Positions 16,180 to 24,111 of a DNA stretch of 64,000 bases are shown in pieces (the first letter of the stretch is position 1; every line of letters begins with the position of its first letter). Below the pieces are notes generated by a model that was not told where the DNA came from, ran no database searches, and was given only the letters and a program-made list of their open reading frames with translations. The stretch is taken from positions 186,001 through 250,000 of the forward strand of contig CAWHEI010000009.1 of assembly GCA_963828415.1 (NCBI GenBank), given 5' to 3'. The DNA comes from Sva-07 sp963828415 (lineage in GTDB: Bacteria; Actinomycetota; Acidimicrobiia; Acidimicrobiales; Ilumatobacteraceae). The translations under genes were made by a program, and so were the position numbers.

Positions 16180-17435
16180 GCGCCACCGAACTCGACGCCG
16201 CCGACCTCACCGTGATCGGTGTCGTCGGCACCCCGTGCCGCGCCTGGGTCTCGCCGTGCGGCGACGTCAGTCCCGAGCGTGGGCCACACGACACGTCCAC
16301 GCTGCAGTGGTTCATCGCCGCCGAGGACCGCTGGCACGTGCCATCGGCGGAGGCGGCCGTTCGCCAGCGACGCATCGAGGGAACGCCGGTGATCGAAACT
16401 CGCGTTCGAGTGCCCGAGGGCGACGCGATTCAGCGGGTGTGGTCGGTGCCCGATGCCGGTGGGCTGACGGTGATCGAGGTCGAGAACGCGTCGGCGCTGC
16501 CATTCGCAGTTGCCTTCGCCGGGACTCGGGTGCTCACCGAACGTCCGCCGGCCGATGTCCCGATCCGGGGGATCGATCTGCCCGATGGCGCCATCGTGCT
16601 GCCCGTTGCCCACCGGTCCTCGGTGCGAGTGGCGATCCCGCACGATCCGGCTCGGTTCTCGACGTGGGCGCTGCCGACGCTCGCGCCGGCGATGGCGGTC
16701 GTTCGTGGCTGGGAGACGATCGTGCACCGCGCCAGCCGACTCGTGCTGCCCGATGCCGGCCTCGGTGAAGCGGTCACGGCGGCCCGAAGCGACCTGCTCC
16801 TCGCTGGACCGGTCGGTGTCGATGACGACGCGATCGGGTTCCTGCTCGACGTGGCCGAACTCGGGCGCCTCGGTGATGATGCCGATGCCTGGATGCCCGA
16901 GATCGTCGAGCCGATCGCCTCGATCGCCCGCTCGGACGACGCCGAGGTCGACCTGGCGTTGCGCGCCTGCGAGCGTCTGGCGGTTGCCGCAGGCGACGAT
17001 CGTGCAGCCGGCGACATAGCGGCCATCCGTGAGCGGCGGATTCGCGATGGCCGGTCCGCGCCGCCGACCGGTTCGGCGCAGTCGTTCTCGGATCTGCAAC
17101 GCGGGGCGTCGGTGGGGCGATTCGTCGCCGAGGTCGAACGGCGCATCGCCGACGGCGGCCACCTGCTGCCACTCGGGTTGCCGCATCGGTGGCTCGGTTC
17201 GAACTTCGAGGTCCACGGCGTGCCCACGGGCGCTCGCTCGACCGTCGGTTTCGCTGTGCGCTGGCACGGCGACCGCCCTGCCGTGCTGTGGGAGCAGCAC
17301 GGTGACCCGCAATGTCTGACCGCTCCCGTCGTCGACCCCGACTGGTCGAGCGACGACGTGTCCGGCGAGGCGCTGTGGGCCGCGCCGCCGCAGCCCAAGC
17401 GCATTGGTGTCAGCATCGACCTCGGCGATCGCTGA
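16176..17435 (+). CDS. Conserved-looking protein of unknown function
   Basis: Protein of 419 residues starting with GTG inside the gpsA stop codon. I do not recognise it. The first half is rich in beta strands (for example WSVPDAGGLTVIEVENAS and VAFAGTRVLTERP) and looks like a sugar-binding or supersandwich-like domain. The second half is helical and acidic (LLDVAELGRL, LALRACERLAVAAG). There is no signal peptide or membrane helix. The layout of a beta domain followed by helices is reminiscent of glycoside-hydrolase-like proteins, but no catalytic signature is evident. Tight coupling between gpsA and rnhB suggests a cytosolic housekeeping role. Confidence 0.75.
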   Translation: MSATELDAADLTVIGVVGTPCRAWVSPCGDVSPERGPHDTSTLQWFIAAEDRWHVPSAEAAVRQRRIEGTPVIETRVRVPEGDAIQRVWSVPDAGGLTVIEVENASALPFAVAFAGTRVLTERPPADVPIRGIDLPDGAIVLPVAHRSSVRVAIPHDPARFSTWALPTLAPAMAVVRGWETIVHRASRLVLPDAGLGEAVTAARSDLLLAGPVGVDDDAIGFLLDVAELGRLGDDADAWMPEIVEPIASIARSDDAEVDLALRACERLAVAAGDDRAAGDIAAIRERRIRDGRSAPPTGSAQSFSDLQRGASVGRFVAEVERRIADGGHLLPLGLPHRWLGSNFEVHGVPTGARSTVGFAVRWHGDRPAVLWEQHGDPQCLTAPVVDPDWSSDDVSGEALWAAPPQPKRIGVSIDLGDR

Positions 17436-17442
17436 GGCACGT

Positions 17443-18120
17443 GTGGCGTCGAAGAAGCGGGCGCCGACGCGGGCGATCGAGAAGGAGATGTGGGCGCGCG
17501 GCCACGAGGTCGTCGTCGGCATCGACGAGGTGGGCCGCGGCGCCTGGGCCGGGCCGCTGTCGGTCGGAGCGGCAATCCTGCCGCGCGACACTCGCGTCAA
17601 CGGTGTTCGCGACTCGAAGCTGCTCTCCGAGCGTGAACGCGAGGCGCTGTTCGACAAACTGACCGACTGGTGCGTCGCCTGGGCGGTGGGCTCGGCGAGC
17701 CAGGAGGAGTGCGACCAGCTCGGCATGTCGGCGGCGCAGAAGCTGGCCGCCCGACGTGCAATCGAGGGGCTCGGCGTCGTGCCCGACGTCGCCGTCACCG
17801 ACGGCAAGTGGGATTTCGTGTCGCCGTCGGTCCCGCACGTCGAGCTGGCGGTGAAGGCCGACCTGCGGTGCCTGAGCGTGGCCACGGCGAGCATCCTCGC
17901 CAAGGTGGTTCGCGATCGGGAGATGCGTGCGCACGCCGAGAGCTACCCGAACTGGTCGTTCGACACCAACAAGGGCTATCCGTGTCCCGTGCACAAGTCG
18001 GCACTGGTCGGCTACGGCCCCTCGGCGATCCACCGCCGCACGTGGGTGTTCATGGACCACTACGTCCCGTGGACCGCGATTCGCCGCACCCCACCTGCCG
18101 GCCAGTCCTCCCTCTTCTGA
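17443..18120 (+). CDS. rnhB: Ribonuclease HII
   Basis: Cleaves RNA in RNA-DNA hybrids and removes single ribonucleotides from DNA. The 225-residue protein has the GIDEVGRGAWAGPLS active-site motif with Asp and Glu, followed by DSKLLS, VTDGKWD and ASILAKVVRDREM, which supply the remaining acidic residues. GTG 17443 starts 7 bases after the preceding stop; earlier in-frame starts would overlap that gene. A short inverted repeat covers the stop codon. Confidence 0.93.
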   Translation: MASKKRAPTRAIEKEMWARGHEVVVGIDEVGRGAWAGPLSVGAAILPRDTRVNGVRDSKLLSEREREALFDKLTDWCVAWAVGSASQEECDQLGMSAAQKLAARRAIEGLGVVPDVAVTDGKWDFVSPSVPHVELAVKADLRCLSVATASILAKVVRDREMRAHAESYPNWSFDTNKGYPCPVHKSALVGYGPSAIHRRTWVFMDHYVPWTAIRRTPPAGQSSLF

Positions 18121-18133
18121 CCAACGGTCAGAA
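18115..18133. promoter_or_regulatory. Short palindrome between rnhB and vapB
   Basis: Eight-base arms TTCTGACC and GGTCAGAA around AAC, overlapping the rnhB stop and lying 45 bases before the antitoxin ATG. It could be a weak terminator for rnhB or an operator bound by the VapB ribbon-helix-helix protein. Confidence 0.4.
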
Positions 18134-18177
18134 CGGCGGTGATATCGTCTGATACCGAGAAGTTGAAGGAGCGAACG

Positions 18178-18399
18178 ATGAGCGACATTCTGATTCGAGA
18201 TGTCCCCGACGATGTGTTGGCGGCAATCGACGCCAAGGCGCAGAGAGCTGGGCTGTCTCGTACCGAATACCTGCGACGGACGCTCGCACGCGAGCGGAGC
18301 GAAACGCTTCTCGACGTCACCATCGACGATCTTGCAGCTTTCGCCGACACGTTCGCCGACCTCAGCGACGACACCGTCATGGGCGACGCCTGGCGATGA
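18178..18399 (+). CDS. vapB: VapB-type ribbon-helix-helix antitoxin
   Basis: Antitoxin of 73 residues. The N-terminal ribbon-helix-helix (ILIRDVPDDVLAAIDAKAQ, then GLSRTEYLRRTLA) binds operator DNA as a dimer. The acidic C-terminus (TIDDLAAFADTFADLSDD) should wrap the toxin. A Shine-Dalgarno-like AAGGAG precedes the ATG. It overlaps the toxin start by 4 bases (ATGA), the standard coupled arrangement. VapB usually represses its own operon together with the toxin; the nearby palindrome at 18115 is a candidate site. Confidence 0.88.
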   Translation: MSDILIRDVPDDVLAAIDAKAQRAGLSRTEYLRRTLARERSETLLDVTIDDLAAFADTFADLSDDTVMGDAWR

Positions 18400-18812
18400 C
18401 CACCTGGCTGATCGACAAGTCCGCGCTGGTCCGACTTGCCACCAGCCCTGATGCCGCAACCTGGGCAGCCCGAATCCAACGCGGGCTCATCCGGATCAGC
18501 ACTGTCACTCGACTCGAGGTCGGCTTCTCAGCGAGGTCGGCGAACGAACTTCGTGACAGCGCTGCGAGGCCGCCGCTCGCGTCGATGCCGGTGGAGTACC
18601 TCACCACGAAGATCGAGGACCGCGCCGTTGCCGTCCAACTGGCCCTCGCTGACCGCGGGCAGCACCGGGCGCCATCGATCCCGGACCTCCTCATCGCCGC
18701 AATCGCCGAATCCGCTGGACTCACCGTCCTGCATCTCGACAAGGACTTCGAGATCATCGCCGAGGTCACCGGTCAACGCGTCGAGCGACTCGCCGTCGCT
18801 GCCGAGACCTGA
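18396..18812 (+). CDS. vapC: VapC-type PIN-domain ribonuclease toxin
   Basis: PIN-domain toxin of 138 residues, an RNase that typically cleaves tRNA or rRNA when free of its antitoxin. The acidic residues are present in order: WLIDKSAL (Asp), TRLEVGFS (Glu), SIPDLLIAA (Asp) and HLDKDFE (Asp). The WLIDKSALVRL opening is characteristic of a group of mycobacterial VapCs. Length and position behind the ribbon-helix-helix antitoxin support a complete module. The gene ends 28 bases before the convergent otsB stop. Confidence 0.9.
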   Translation: MTTWLIDKSALVRLATSPDAATWAARIQRGLIRISTVTRLEVGFSARSANELRDSAARPPLASMPVEYLTTKIEDRAVAVQLALADRGQHRAPSIPDLLIAAIAESAGLTVLHLDKDFEIIAEVTGQRVERLAVAAET

Positions 18813-18839
18813 CCACCGGTCGCAGCGGTCGGCAGGAAC

Positions 18840-19592
18840 TCACCGTTGCGCGAGGGTGTGGAGGAACACGAGCACCGCTTCGGGGTCGGCGAGACGGTGG
18901 GGGGCGATCGTGGCGGCGTCGCCGACCTTGATGGCCACGTCGGTACGTGACAGGCGGGCGAACGCCTCCTCGTCGGTGACGTCGTCGCCGACGAACACCG
19001 TGGTTGCAGCGCCGAGTTCGTTCGCCAGGTGCATGAGGGCGGTGCCCTTGTCGGCGTGGCGGGCGAATGCCTCGAGGACGTTGCTGCCGGCCTTGAGCGT
19101 GGCGCCGTCGATGTGGGCCGACTCGGAGCGGAGGTGGTCGATCGCCTCGCGGCGGCGCTCAGGCTGCGCCGCTCGAACGTGCAGCACGACGCTGGCGGGC
19201 TTTCGCTCCACCCAGGCGCCGTCGCCCGCGCGTTCGGAGGCCTCCACCGCCAGGGTGTCGAGGGCCGCCAGGCGCTCGCGCTCGTCGGCGTCGAGCGGAT
19301 CCATCGCTCGGTCGCGAGTCTCCATTCCGTGGCTGCCGATCATGTCGACGTCGTGTTCGAACCCGAACTGGGCAAGTCCGTCGAGCGAACGTCCCGACAC
19401 GACCGCGACGTGCACTGAGTCGAGTGCGGCCACGGCGCTCACCGCGGCGCCCATGCCGTCGAGGAGGACAGCATCGGCTGCGTGGTCCACGAGCGGTGCA
19501 AGCACACCGTCGACATCGAGCCCGACGAGGAGCGGTGTCGGGCAGCTCGCGACGATGCGTGCGATCGCAACGGGGTCGTCGTAGTCGATCAC
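18840..19592 (-). CDS. otsB: Trehalose-6-phosphate phosphatase
   Basis: HAD-superfamily phosphatase of 250 residues that converts trehalose 6-phosphate to trehalose, the second step after OtsA. Motif I GLDVDGVLAPL carries the nucleophile Asp and acid/base Asp, motif II is VVSGRS, and motif IV GDDVTDEEAF is intact. It starts with GTG inside the otsA stop (GTGA overlap), so the two are translated together. It is the last gene of the cbs-metB-otsA-otsB unit. Confidence 0.93.
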   Translation of the reverse strand: MIDYDDPVAIARIVASCPTPLLVGLDVDGVLAPLVDHAADAVLLDGMGAAVSAVAALDSVHVAVVSGRSLDGLAQFGFEHDVDMIGSHGMETRDRAMDPLDADERERLAALDTLAVEASERAGDGAWVERKPASVVLHVRAAQPERRREAIDHLRSESAHIDGATLKAGSNVLEAFARHADKGTALMHLANELGAATTVFVGDDVTDEEAFARLSRTDVAIKVGDAATIAPHRLADPEAVLVFLHTLAQR

Positions 19593-21019
19593 GTGGGTGG
19601 TGGACCGGCAGCGGCGAGCTGCGACAGGAACCGGTCGGCCCAGCCCTGCACGTCGCTCTTGCGGATCTGTTCGCGCAGACCATTCATCCGGCCGCGCCGT
19701 TCGTGACGGTGCATCTCGACGGCGGTGACGATCGCCTGTTGCAGTGCGCGGTCGTCGTGCGGGTTGACGAGCACGGCGTCGGTCAACTCGTCGGCGGCCC
19801 CGGCGAATTCTGAGAGCACCAGCACACCGTCGCCGTCGATGTGCGATGCGGCGTACTCCTTGGCGACCAGGTTCATGCCGTCGCGGAACGGCGTGACCAG
19901 CATCACGTCGCCGGCGCGGTAGAGCGCGATCAGCTCGTCGAACGGCAGCGACTGGTACAGGTAGTGCACGACCGGCAGTCCGATCCGGCTGTAGCGGCCG
20001 TTGATGGCCCCGACCAGGCGTTCCACCTCGTGACGCTCGTCCTGGTAGTGCTCGACGGCCTCGCGAGTCGGCGTGGCGACCTGCACCATCACGTGACGTT
20101 CGGGGTCGAGTTCGCCCGACTCGAGCAGTGCGGCGAACGCCTTGAGACGCAGCCCGATGCCTTTGGTGTAGTCGAGCCGATCGACGCCGAGCAGGATGAC
20201 TTCCGGGTCGCCGAGGCGGGCGCGGATCTGGCTCATGCGTTGTCGAGTTGCCCGCCCAGCGGCCATTTCCTCGACGTCGCCGACATCGATCGAGATCGGG
20301 AACGTGCCCACGTGGACGCGGTGACCGAGATGCTCGATCGTTCCGTCCTCGTCGGAGTCGACCCCGGCCAACTCGTGGGCGGCGGCGACGAAGTTCGACG
20401 CGTCCTTCGGCCGTTGGAAGCCGACCAGGTCGCAGCCGAGCAGTCCCTCGACCACCTCGGTGCGCCACGGCAGCCGCGAGAACAGTTCGTACGGCGGGAA
20501 CGGGATGTGCAGGAAGAACCCGATGGTGATGTCGCTGCGCTGTTCGCGAAGCAGCTTCGGAACCAACTGGAGCTGGTAGTCGTGGATCCACACGACCGCA
20601 TTCGCGGGCGCGATGTTGGCGAGGGTGACGGCGAAACGCTCGTTGACCGAGACGTAGGCGTCCCACTGCTCGCCGGAGTAGGTCGATTCACGCAGCGCGT
20701 CGTGGTACAGCGGCCACAGGGCGTCGTTGGAGAACCCTTCGTAGTAGAGCTCGATCTCCTCGGCGCTGATCGGCACGGGGTGCAGATCGACGCCTTCGAT
20801 CTCGAACGGGTCGGTGTGATCGTCGGAGTTGCCGGTCCATCCGACCCAGGTGCCGCCGGTGTCGCGCAACATCGGCAACAGTGCTCGCACCAAGCCGCCG
20901 GGGCTGGCGGTCCAACCGTCGTCGGTGCGCATCACGGGCAAACGGTTGGCGGCCACGACGATCGGCCGATCGGGTCGTGGCGCCTCGTGGGCGAGGGGAA
21001 AGTCGGGCGGCAAGCTCAT
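19589..21019 (-). CDS. otsA: Trehalose-6-phosphate synthase
   Basis: GT20 glycosyltransferase of 476 residues that joins a nucleoside-diphospho-glucose to glucose 6-phosphate. The N-terminal VVAANRLPV and SPGGLVRAL, the central WIHDYQLQLVP, GFFLHIPFPP and GVDRLDYTKGI, and the late TPFRDGMNLVAKEY match the family throughout. ATG 21019 overlaps the metB stop (ATGA), and the stop overlaps otsB (GTGA). Trehalose is a compatible solute and, in actinobacteria, a cell-envelope sugar. Placement behind two sulfur amino acid genes is unusual. Confidence 0.95.
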   Translation of the reverse strand: MSLPPDFPLAHEAPRPDRPIVVAANRLPVMRTDDGWTASPGGLVRALLPMLRDTGGTWVGWTGNSDDHTDPFEIEGVDLHPVPISAEEIELYYEGFSNDALWPLYHDALRESTYSGEQWDAYVSVNERFAVTLANIAPANAVVWIHDYQLQLVPKLLREQRSDITIGFFLHIPFPPYELFSRLPWRTEVVEGLLGCDLVGFQRPKDASNFVAAAHELAGVDSDEDGTIEHLGHRVHVGTFPISIDVGDVEEMAAGRATRQRMSQIRARLGDPEVILLGVDRLDYTKGIGLRLKAFAALLESGELDPERHVMVQVATPTREAVEHYQDERHEVERLVGAINGRYSRIGLPVVHYLYQSLPFDELIALYRAGDVMLVTPFRDGMNLVAKEYAASHIDGDGVLVLSEFAGAADELTDAVLVNPHDDRALQQAIVTAVEMHRHERRGRMNGLREQIRKSDVQGWADRFLSQLAAAGPPPT

Positions 21020-22182
21020 CGGATGCGATCGAGGGCCTGCTCGAGGTCGGCGACGAGATCGGCGGCGTCCTCGATGCCGACCGACAGCCGCACCAGATTG
21101 TCGGGTACTTCGAGCGGCGAGCCGGCAGCCGACGCATGGGTCATCGCGCCGGGATGCTCGATCAGGCTCTCGACGGCGCCGAGCGACTCGGCAAGTGTGA
21201 ACACCTCGGTGGAGTCGGCGACCGTCATCGCTGCAGCCATGCCCGCTTTCACCGTGAACGACACCATGCCGCCGAAGTCGCGCATCTGCTTGGCCGCGGC
21301 GGCGTGGCCGGGATGGTCGGGCAACTGCGGATACAACACGCGGTCGACGGCGCGATGGCCGACGAGCAGGTCGACGACGGCGCGGGCATTCTCGCAGTGT
21401 CGATCCATCCGGACGGCGAGCGTCTTGACGCCGCGCAGCACGAGGTAGCAGTCGAACGGTGCCGGGACGGCGCCGGCCGCGTTCTGGGTGAAGCGCAACC
21501 GGTCGGCGAGGTCGTCGTCGTTGGTCGCGACGAATCCGCCGATCACGTCGCTGTGGCCACCGAGATACTTCGTGGCCGAGTGCACGACGACGTCGGCGCC
21601 GAGCGTGAGCGGCTGTTGGAGGTACGGCGTGGCGAACGTGTTGTCGACGACCACGATCGCCCCGCGGGCTCGGCCGATCTCGGCGATCGCTTCGATGTCG
21701 AAGCAGGTCAGCAGCGGGTTGGTCGGGGTTTCGAGCCAGACCATGCCGACGTCGTCGGGCCAGTTCGCGCGCAACGCGTCGAGATCGGTGAGGTCGACGG
21801 CGGTCCAGGGGAACCCGAGCGGGCTCCACACTTTCGAGATCAGGCGGAAGGTGCCGCCGTACGCGTCGTTGCCGAGCAGTATCCGCTGGCCTGGTCGGAG
21901 CAACCGCAGGATGTTGTCCTCGGCGGCGAGGCCGCTCGCGAAGGCGAGGCCGTGCGTGGCGTCTTCGAGCGACGCGACCTGGGCTTCGAGTGCCGAGCGG
22001 GTGGGGTTGCCCGAGCGCGAGTACTCGAAGCCCTTGTGCCCACCGACGCCTTCCTGAGCGAACGTGGTCGACAGCGAGATCGGCGTGACGACGGCGCCGG
22101 TGGTCGGTTCGGGGTCCTGGCCGGCGTGGATCGCGCGGGTGGCGAATCCTTGGCGTGCGGTCGATTCGTCGAGATCACCCAT
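21016..22182 (-). CDS. metB: Cystathionine gamma-synthase/lyase (PLP-dependent)
   Basis: Cys/Met-metabolism PLP enzyme of 388 residues. Lys205 in SATKYLGGHSD binds the cofactor; FEYSRSGNPTR and WLETPTNPLL are family signatures. ATG 22182 overlaps the cbs stop by 8 bases. The family includes gamma-synthase (methionine direction) and gamma-lyase (cysteine direction). Coupling to cystathionine beta-synthase favours reverse transsulfuration from homocysteine to cysteine, as in mycobacteria, but residue inspection does not settle this. Confidence 0.92.
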   Translation of the reverse strand: MGDLDESTARQGFATRAIHAGQDPEPTTGAVVTPISLSTTFAQEGVGGHKGFEYSRSGNPTRSALEAQVASLEDATHGLAFASGLAAEDNILRLLRPGQRILLGNDAYGGTFRLISKVWSPLGFPWTAVDLTDLDALRANWPDDVGMVWLETPTNPLLTCFDIEAIAEIGRARGAIVVVDNTFATPYLQQPLTLGADVVVHSATKYLGGHSDVIGGFVATNDDDLADRLRFTQNAAGAVPAPFDCYLVLRGVKTLAVRMDRHCENARAVVDLLVGHRAVDRVLYPQLPDHPGHAAAAKQMRDFGGMVSFTVKAGMAAAMTVADSTEVFTLAESLGAVESLIEHPGAMTHASAAGSPLEVPDNLVRLSVGIEDAADLVADLEQALDRIR

Positions 22183-23611
22183 CGCTGGACACCGTACCGG
22201 AACCGCGTTCCAGGGCGTCCTCGGCAATGGCGGTGAAGTACGACAGCACGTCGGTGCGGGTCAGCACGCTGAGGGGGCGACCACCCGACAGCACCAGCAG
22301 CGCCGGCGCGGATTCGAGCATTTCGACGGCGAGTTCGACCTTCTGGCCGACACCGATCGTGGGGAGCTTCGGACCCATCACCTTCTCGACCGGAGTCGAC
22401 ATGACGCCGGGGTCGCGGTGGATCGCCTCCATCAGCTCGAGTTCGTCGATCGATCCGGACACCTCGGCGGCGGCGAACGGTGGTGTGTTCTTGCAGACGG
22501 GCAGCTGGCTCACGCCGTTCGAGCGCATCAACTCGATCGCCTCGGACACCAGCTGCTGCGGGTTGACGTAGAGCAGGTTCTCGATCGATGCGTTGCGGGC
22601 ATCGAGCACTGCGCCGACGCACTGGTCGCACTCGCGCAGGAACCCGAAGTTGGCCATCCAGTCGTCGTCGAACACCCTCGACAGATAGCCGCGGCCGGAG
22701 TCCGGGTTGAACACGACGACGACGGCGTCGGGGCCGGCGGCCTTGGCGACCTTGATCGCCGCCGCGACGGCCATCCCGCCCGATCCGCCGATCAGGATGC
22801 CTTCGCGCTGGCTGACATAGCGGGCGGTGAGGAAGCTCTCCTCGTCGCTGATCGGGATGATGTCGTCGAGGAGTTCTGGAGCCCATGCGGCGGGAAAGAA
22901 GTCCTCGCCGACGCCTTCGACGAGATACGGGCGACCCGACCCGCCGGAGAACACGGAACCCTCGGGGTCGGCAGCGATGATCTGGATGTCGGGATTCATC
23001 GACTTGAGGTAGCGGGCGACACCGGTGATCGACCCGCACGTGCCGGCGCCGGCGATGAAGTGGGTGATGCGGCCGGCGGTCTGCCGCCAGATCTCGGGAC
23101 CGGTGGTCTTGACGTGCGCTTCGGGGTTGTGGGGATTTCCGTACTGGTTCGGTCGGAACGCGCCCAGTTCGACGGTGAGTCGGGCGGCGACGCTGTAGTA
23201 GCTCTGTGGGTCGTCGGGCTCGACCGCCACGGGACACACGACGACTTCGGCGCCGTAGGCACGCAGCAGCGACACCTTCTCGGGAGCGACCTTGTCGGTC
23301 ATGACGAAGACGCACCTGTAGCCACGTTGCGCAGCGACGATGGCCAGCCCGACGCCGGTGTTCCCGCTCGTCGGCTCGACGATCGTCCCGCCCGGCTGCA
23401 GCAGGCCCTCGCGTTCCGCGGCGAGGATCATCTCGAGTGCCGGGCGGTCCTTGGCCGACCCTCCCGGGTTCGTCGCCTCGTTCTTCATGGCGAACACACA
23501 CTCGATGCCTTCGAGTTCGCTGAGGCGTTTGAGACGGATCAGCGGTGTGTCACCAATGGTGTCGATCACCGAGTCGACGATCTCGGTACCCTCGAGTCGC
23601 GGGTCGCTCAT
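22175..23611 (-). CDS. cbs: Cystathionine beta-synthase
   Basis: PLP enzyme of 478 residues that condenses serine and homocysteine. The catalytic domain (about 1-325) has Lys54 in NPGGSAKDRPA, SGNTGVGLA, and GAGTCGSITGVARYL. Two C-terminal CBS domains (about 345-465) follow; in eukaryotic enzymes such a pair binds S-adenosylmethionine or AMP. ATG 23611 lies 17 bases after the mycoredoxin-like gene. It overlaps metB by 8 bases, so cystathionine formation and conversion are co-translated. Confidence 0.95.
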   Translation of the reverse strand: MSDPRLEGTEIVDSVIDTIGDTPLIRLKRLSELEGIECVFAMKNEATNPGGSAKDRPALEMILAAEREGLLQPGGTIVEPTSGNTGVGLAIVAAQRGYRCVFVMTDKVAPEKVSLLRAYGAEVVVCPVAVEPDDPQSYYSVAARLTVELGAFRPNQYGNPHNPEAHVKTTGPEIWRQTAGRITHFIAGAGTCGSITGVARYLKSMNPDIQIIAADPEGSVFSGGSGRPYLVEGVGEDFFPAAWAPELLDDIIPISDEESFLTARYVSQREGILIGGSGGMAVAAAIKVAKAAGPDAVVVVFNPDSGRGYLSRVFDDDWMANFGFLRECDQCVGAVLDARNASIENLLYVNPQQLVSEAIELMRSNGVSQLPVCKNTPPFAAAEVSGSIDELELMEAIHRDPGVMSTPVEKVMGPKLPTIGVGQKVELAVEMLESAPALLVLSGGRPLSVLTRTDVLSYFTAIAEDALERGSGTVSSDG

Positions 23612-23628
23612 GGTGCCGACAGTACCCG

Positions 23629-23985
23629 TCATCCGAACACACGCGTGGCGAGACGACTGACGGCGTTCGGCTCGGGCGCCTCGAAGTCGTCGGGGAGGAG
23701 CTCGGGGTGGTGGACGCCGAGGTAGGCGATCAGCTCGCCGGCGGAGGGGTTGACGAAGCCCTGACCCCCGATGACGACGGTCGGCACGGTCTCGTTGCCG
23801 TTGGCGTGCTGGCGAACGGTGGCAGCGTCGTCGGGGTCGTCCCAGATGTTGTGCTCGACGCGCTCGATGCCGAACTTGTCGAGTTTGCGCTGCAGCATCG
23901 AACAGAACCCACATCCGGGCCGCCAGTACAAGTCGATGCGGGCGGCAGCGGTGGCGTCGTCGGTTGCAGTCATGTCGTCGGCCAT
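23629..23985 (-). CDS. Mycoredoxin/glutaredoxin-like protein
   Basis: Thioredoxin-fold redox protein of 118 residues. The active site CGFC (Cys25, Cys28) follows IDLYWRPG at the end of the first strand, and the cis-Pro loop is VPTVVIGG. This CxxC class with WRPGCGFC matches actinobacterial mycoredoxin-like proteins, which reduce mixed disulfides with mycothiol. ATG 23985 or Met5 could start it. It is the first gene of the cbs operon, linking thiol reduction with cysteine supply, and it is divergent from the membrane-anchored gene at 24112. Confidence 0.87.
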   Translation of the reverse strand: MADDMTATDDATAAARIDLYWRPGCGFCSMLQRKLDKFGIERVEHNIWDDPDDAATVRQHANGNETVPTVVIGGQGFVNPSAGELIAYLGVHHPELLPDDFEAPEPNAVSRLATRVFG

Positions 23986-24111
23986 GCCCCGTGCAACGGT
24001 CTCATCCGGGTTCTATTCCCTGTGGGAGACTCGGGAACCGATCGGGGCCGGCGATCGTCCAACCGAGGGCAGCCGACGTGGGTCGGAACATGCGAGTCGA
24101 GAGGGGACATC

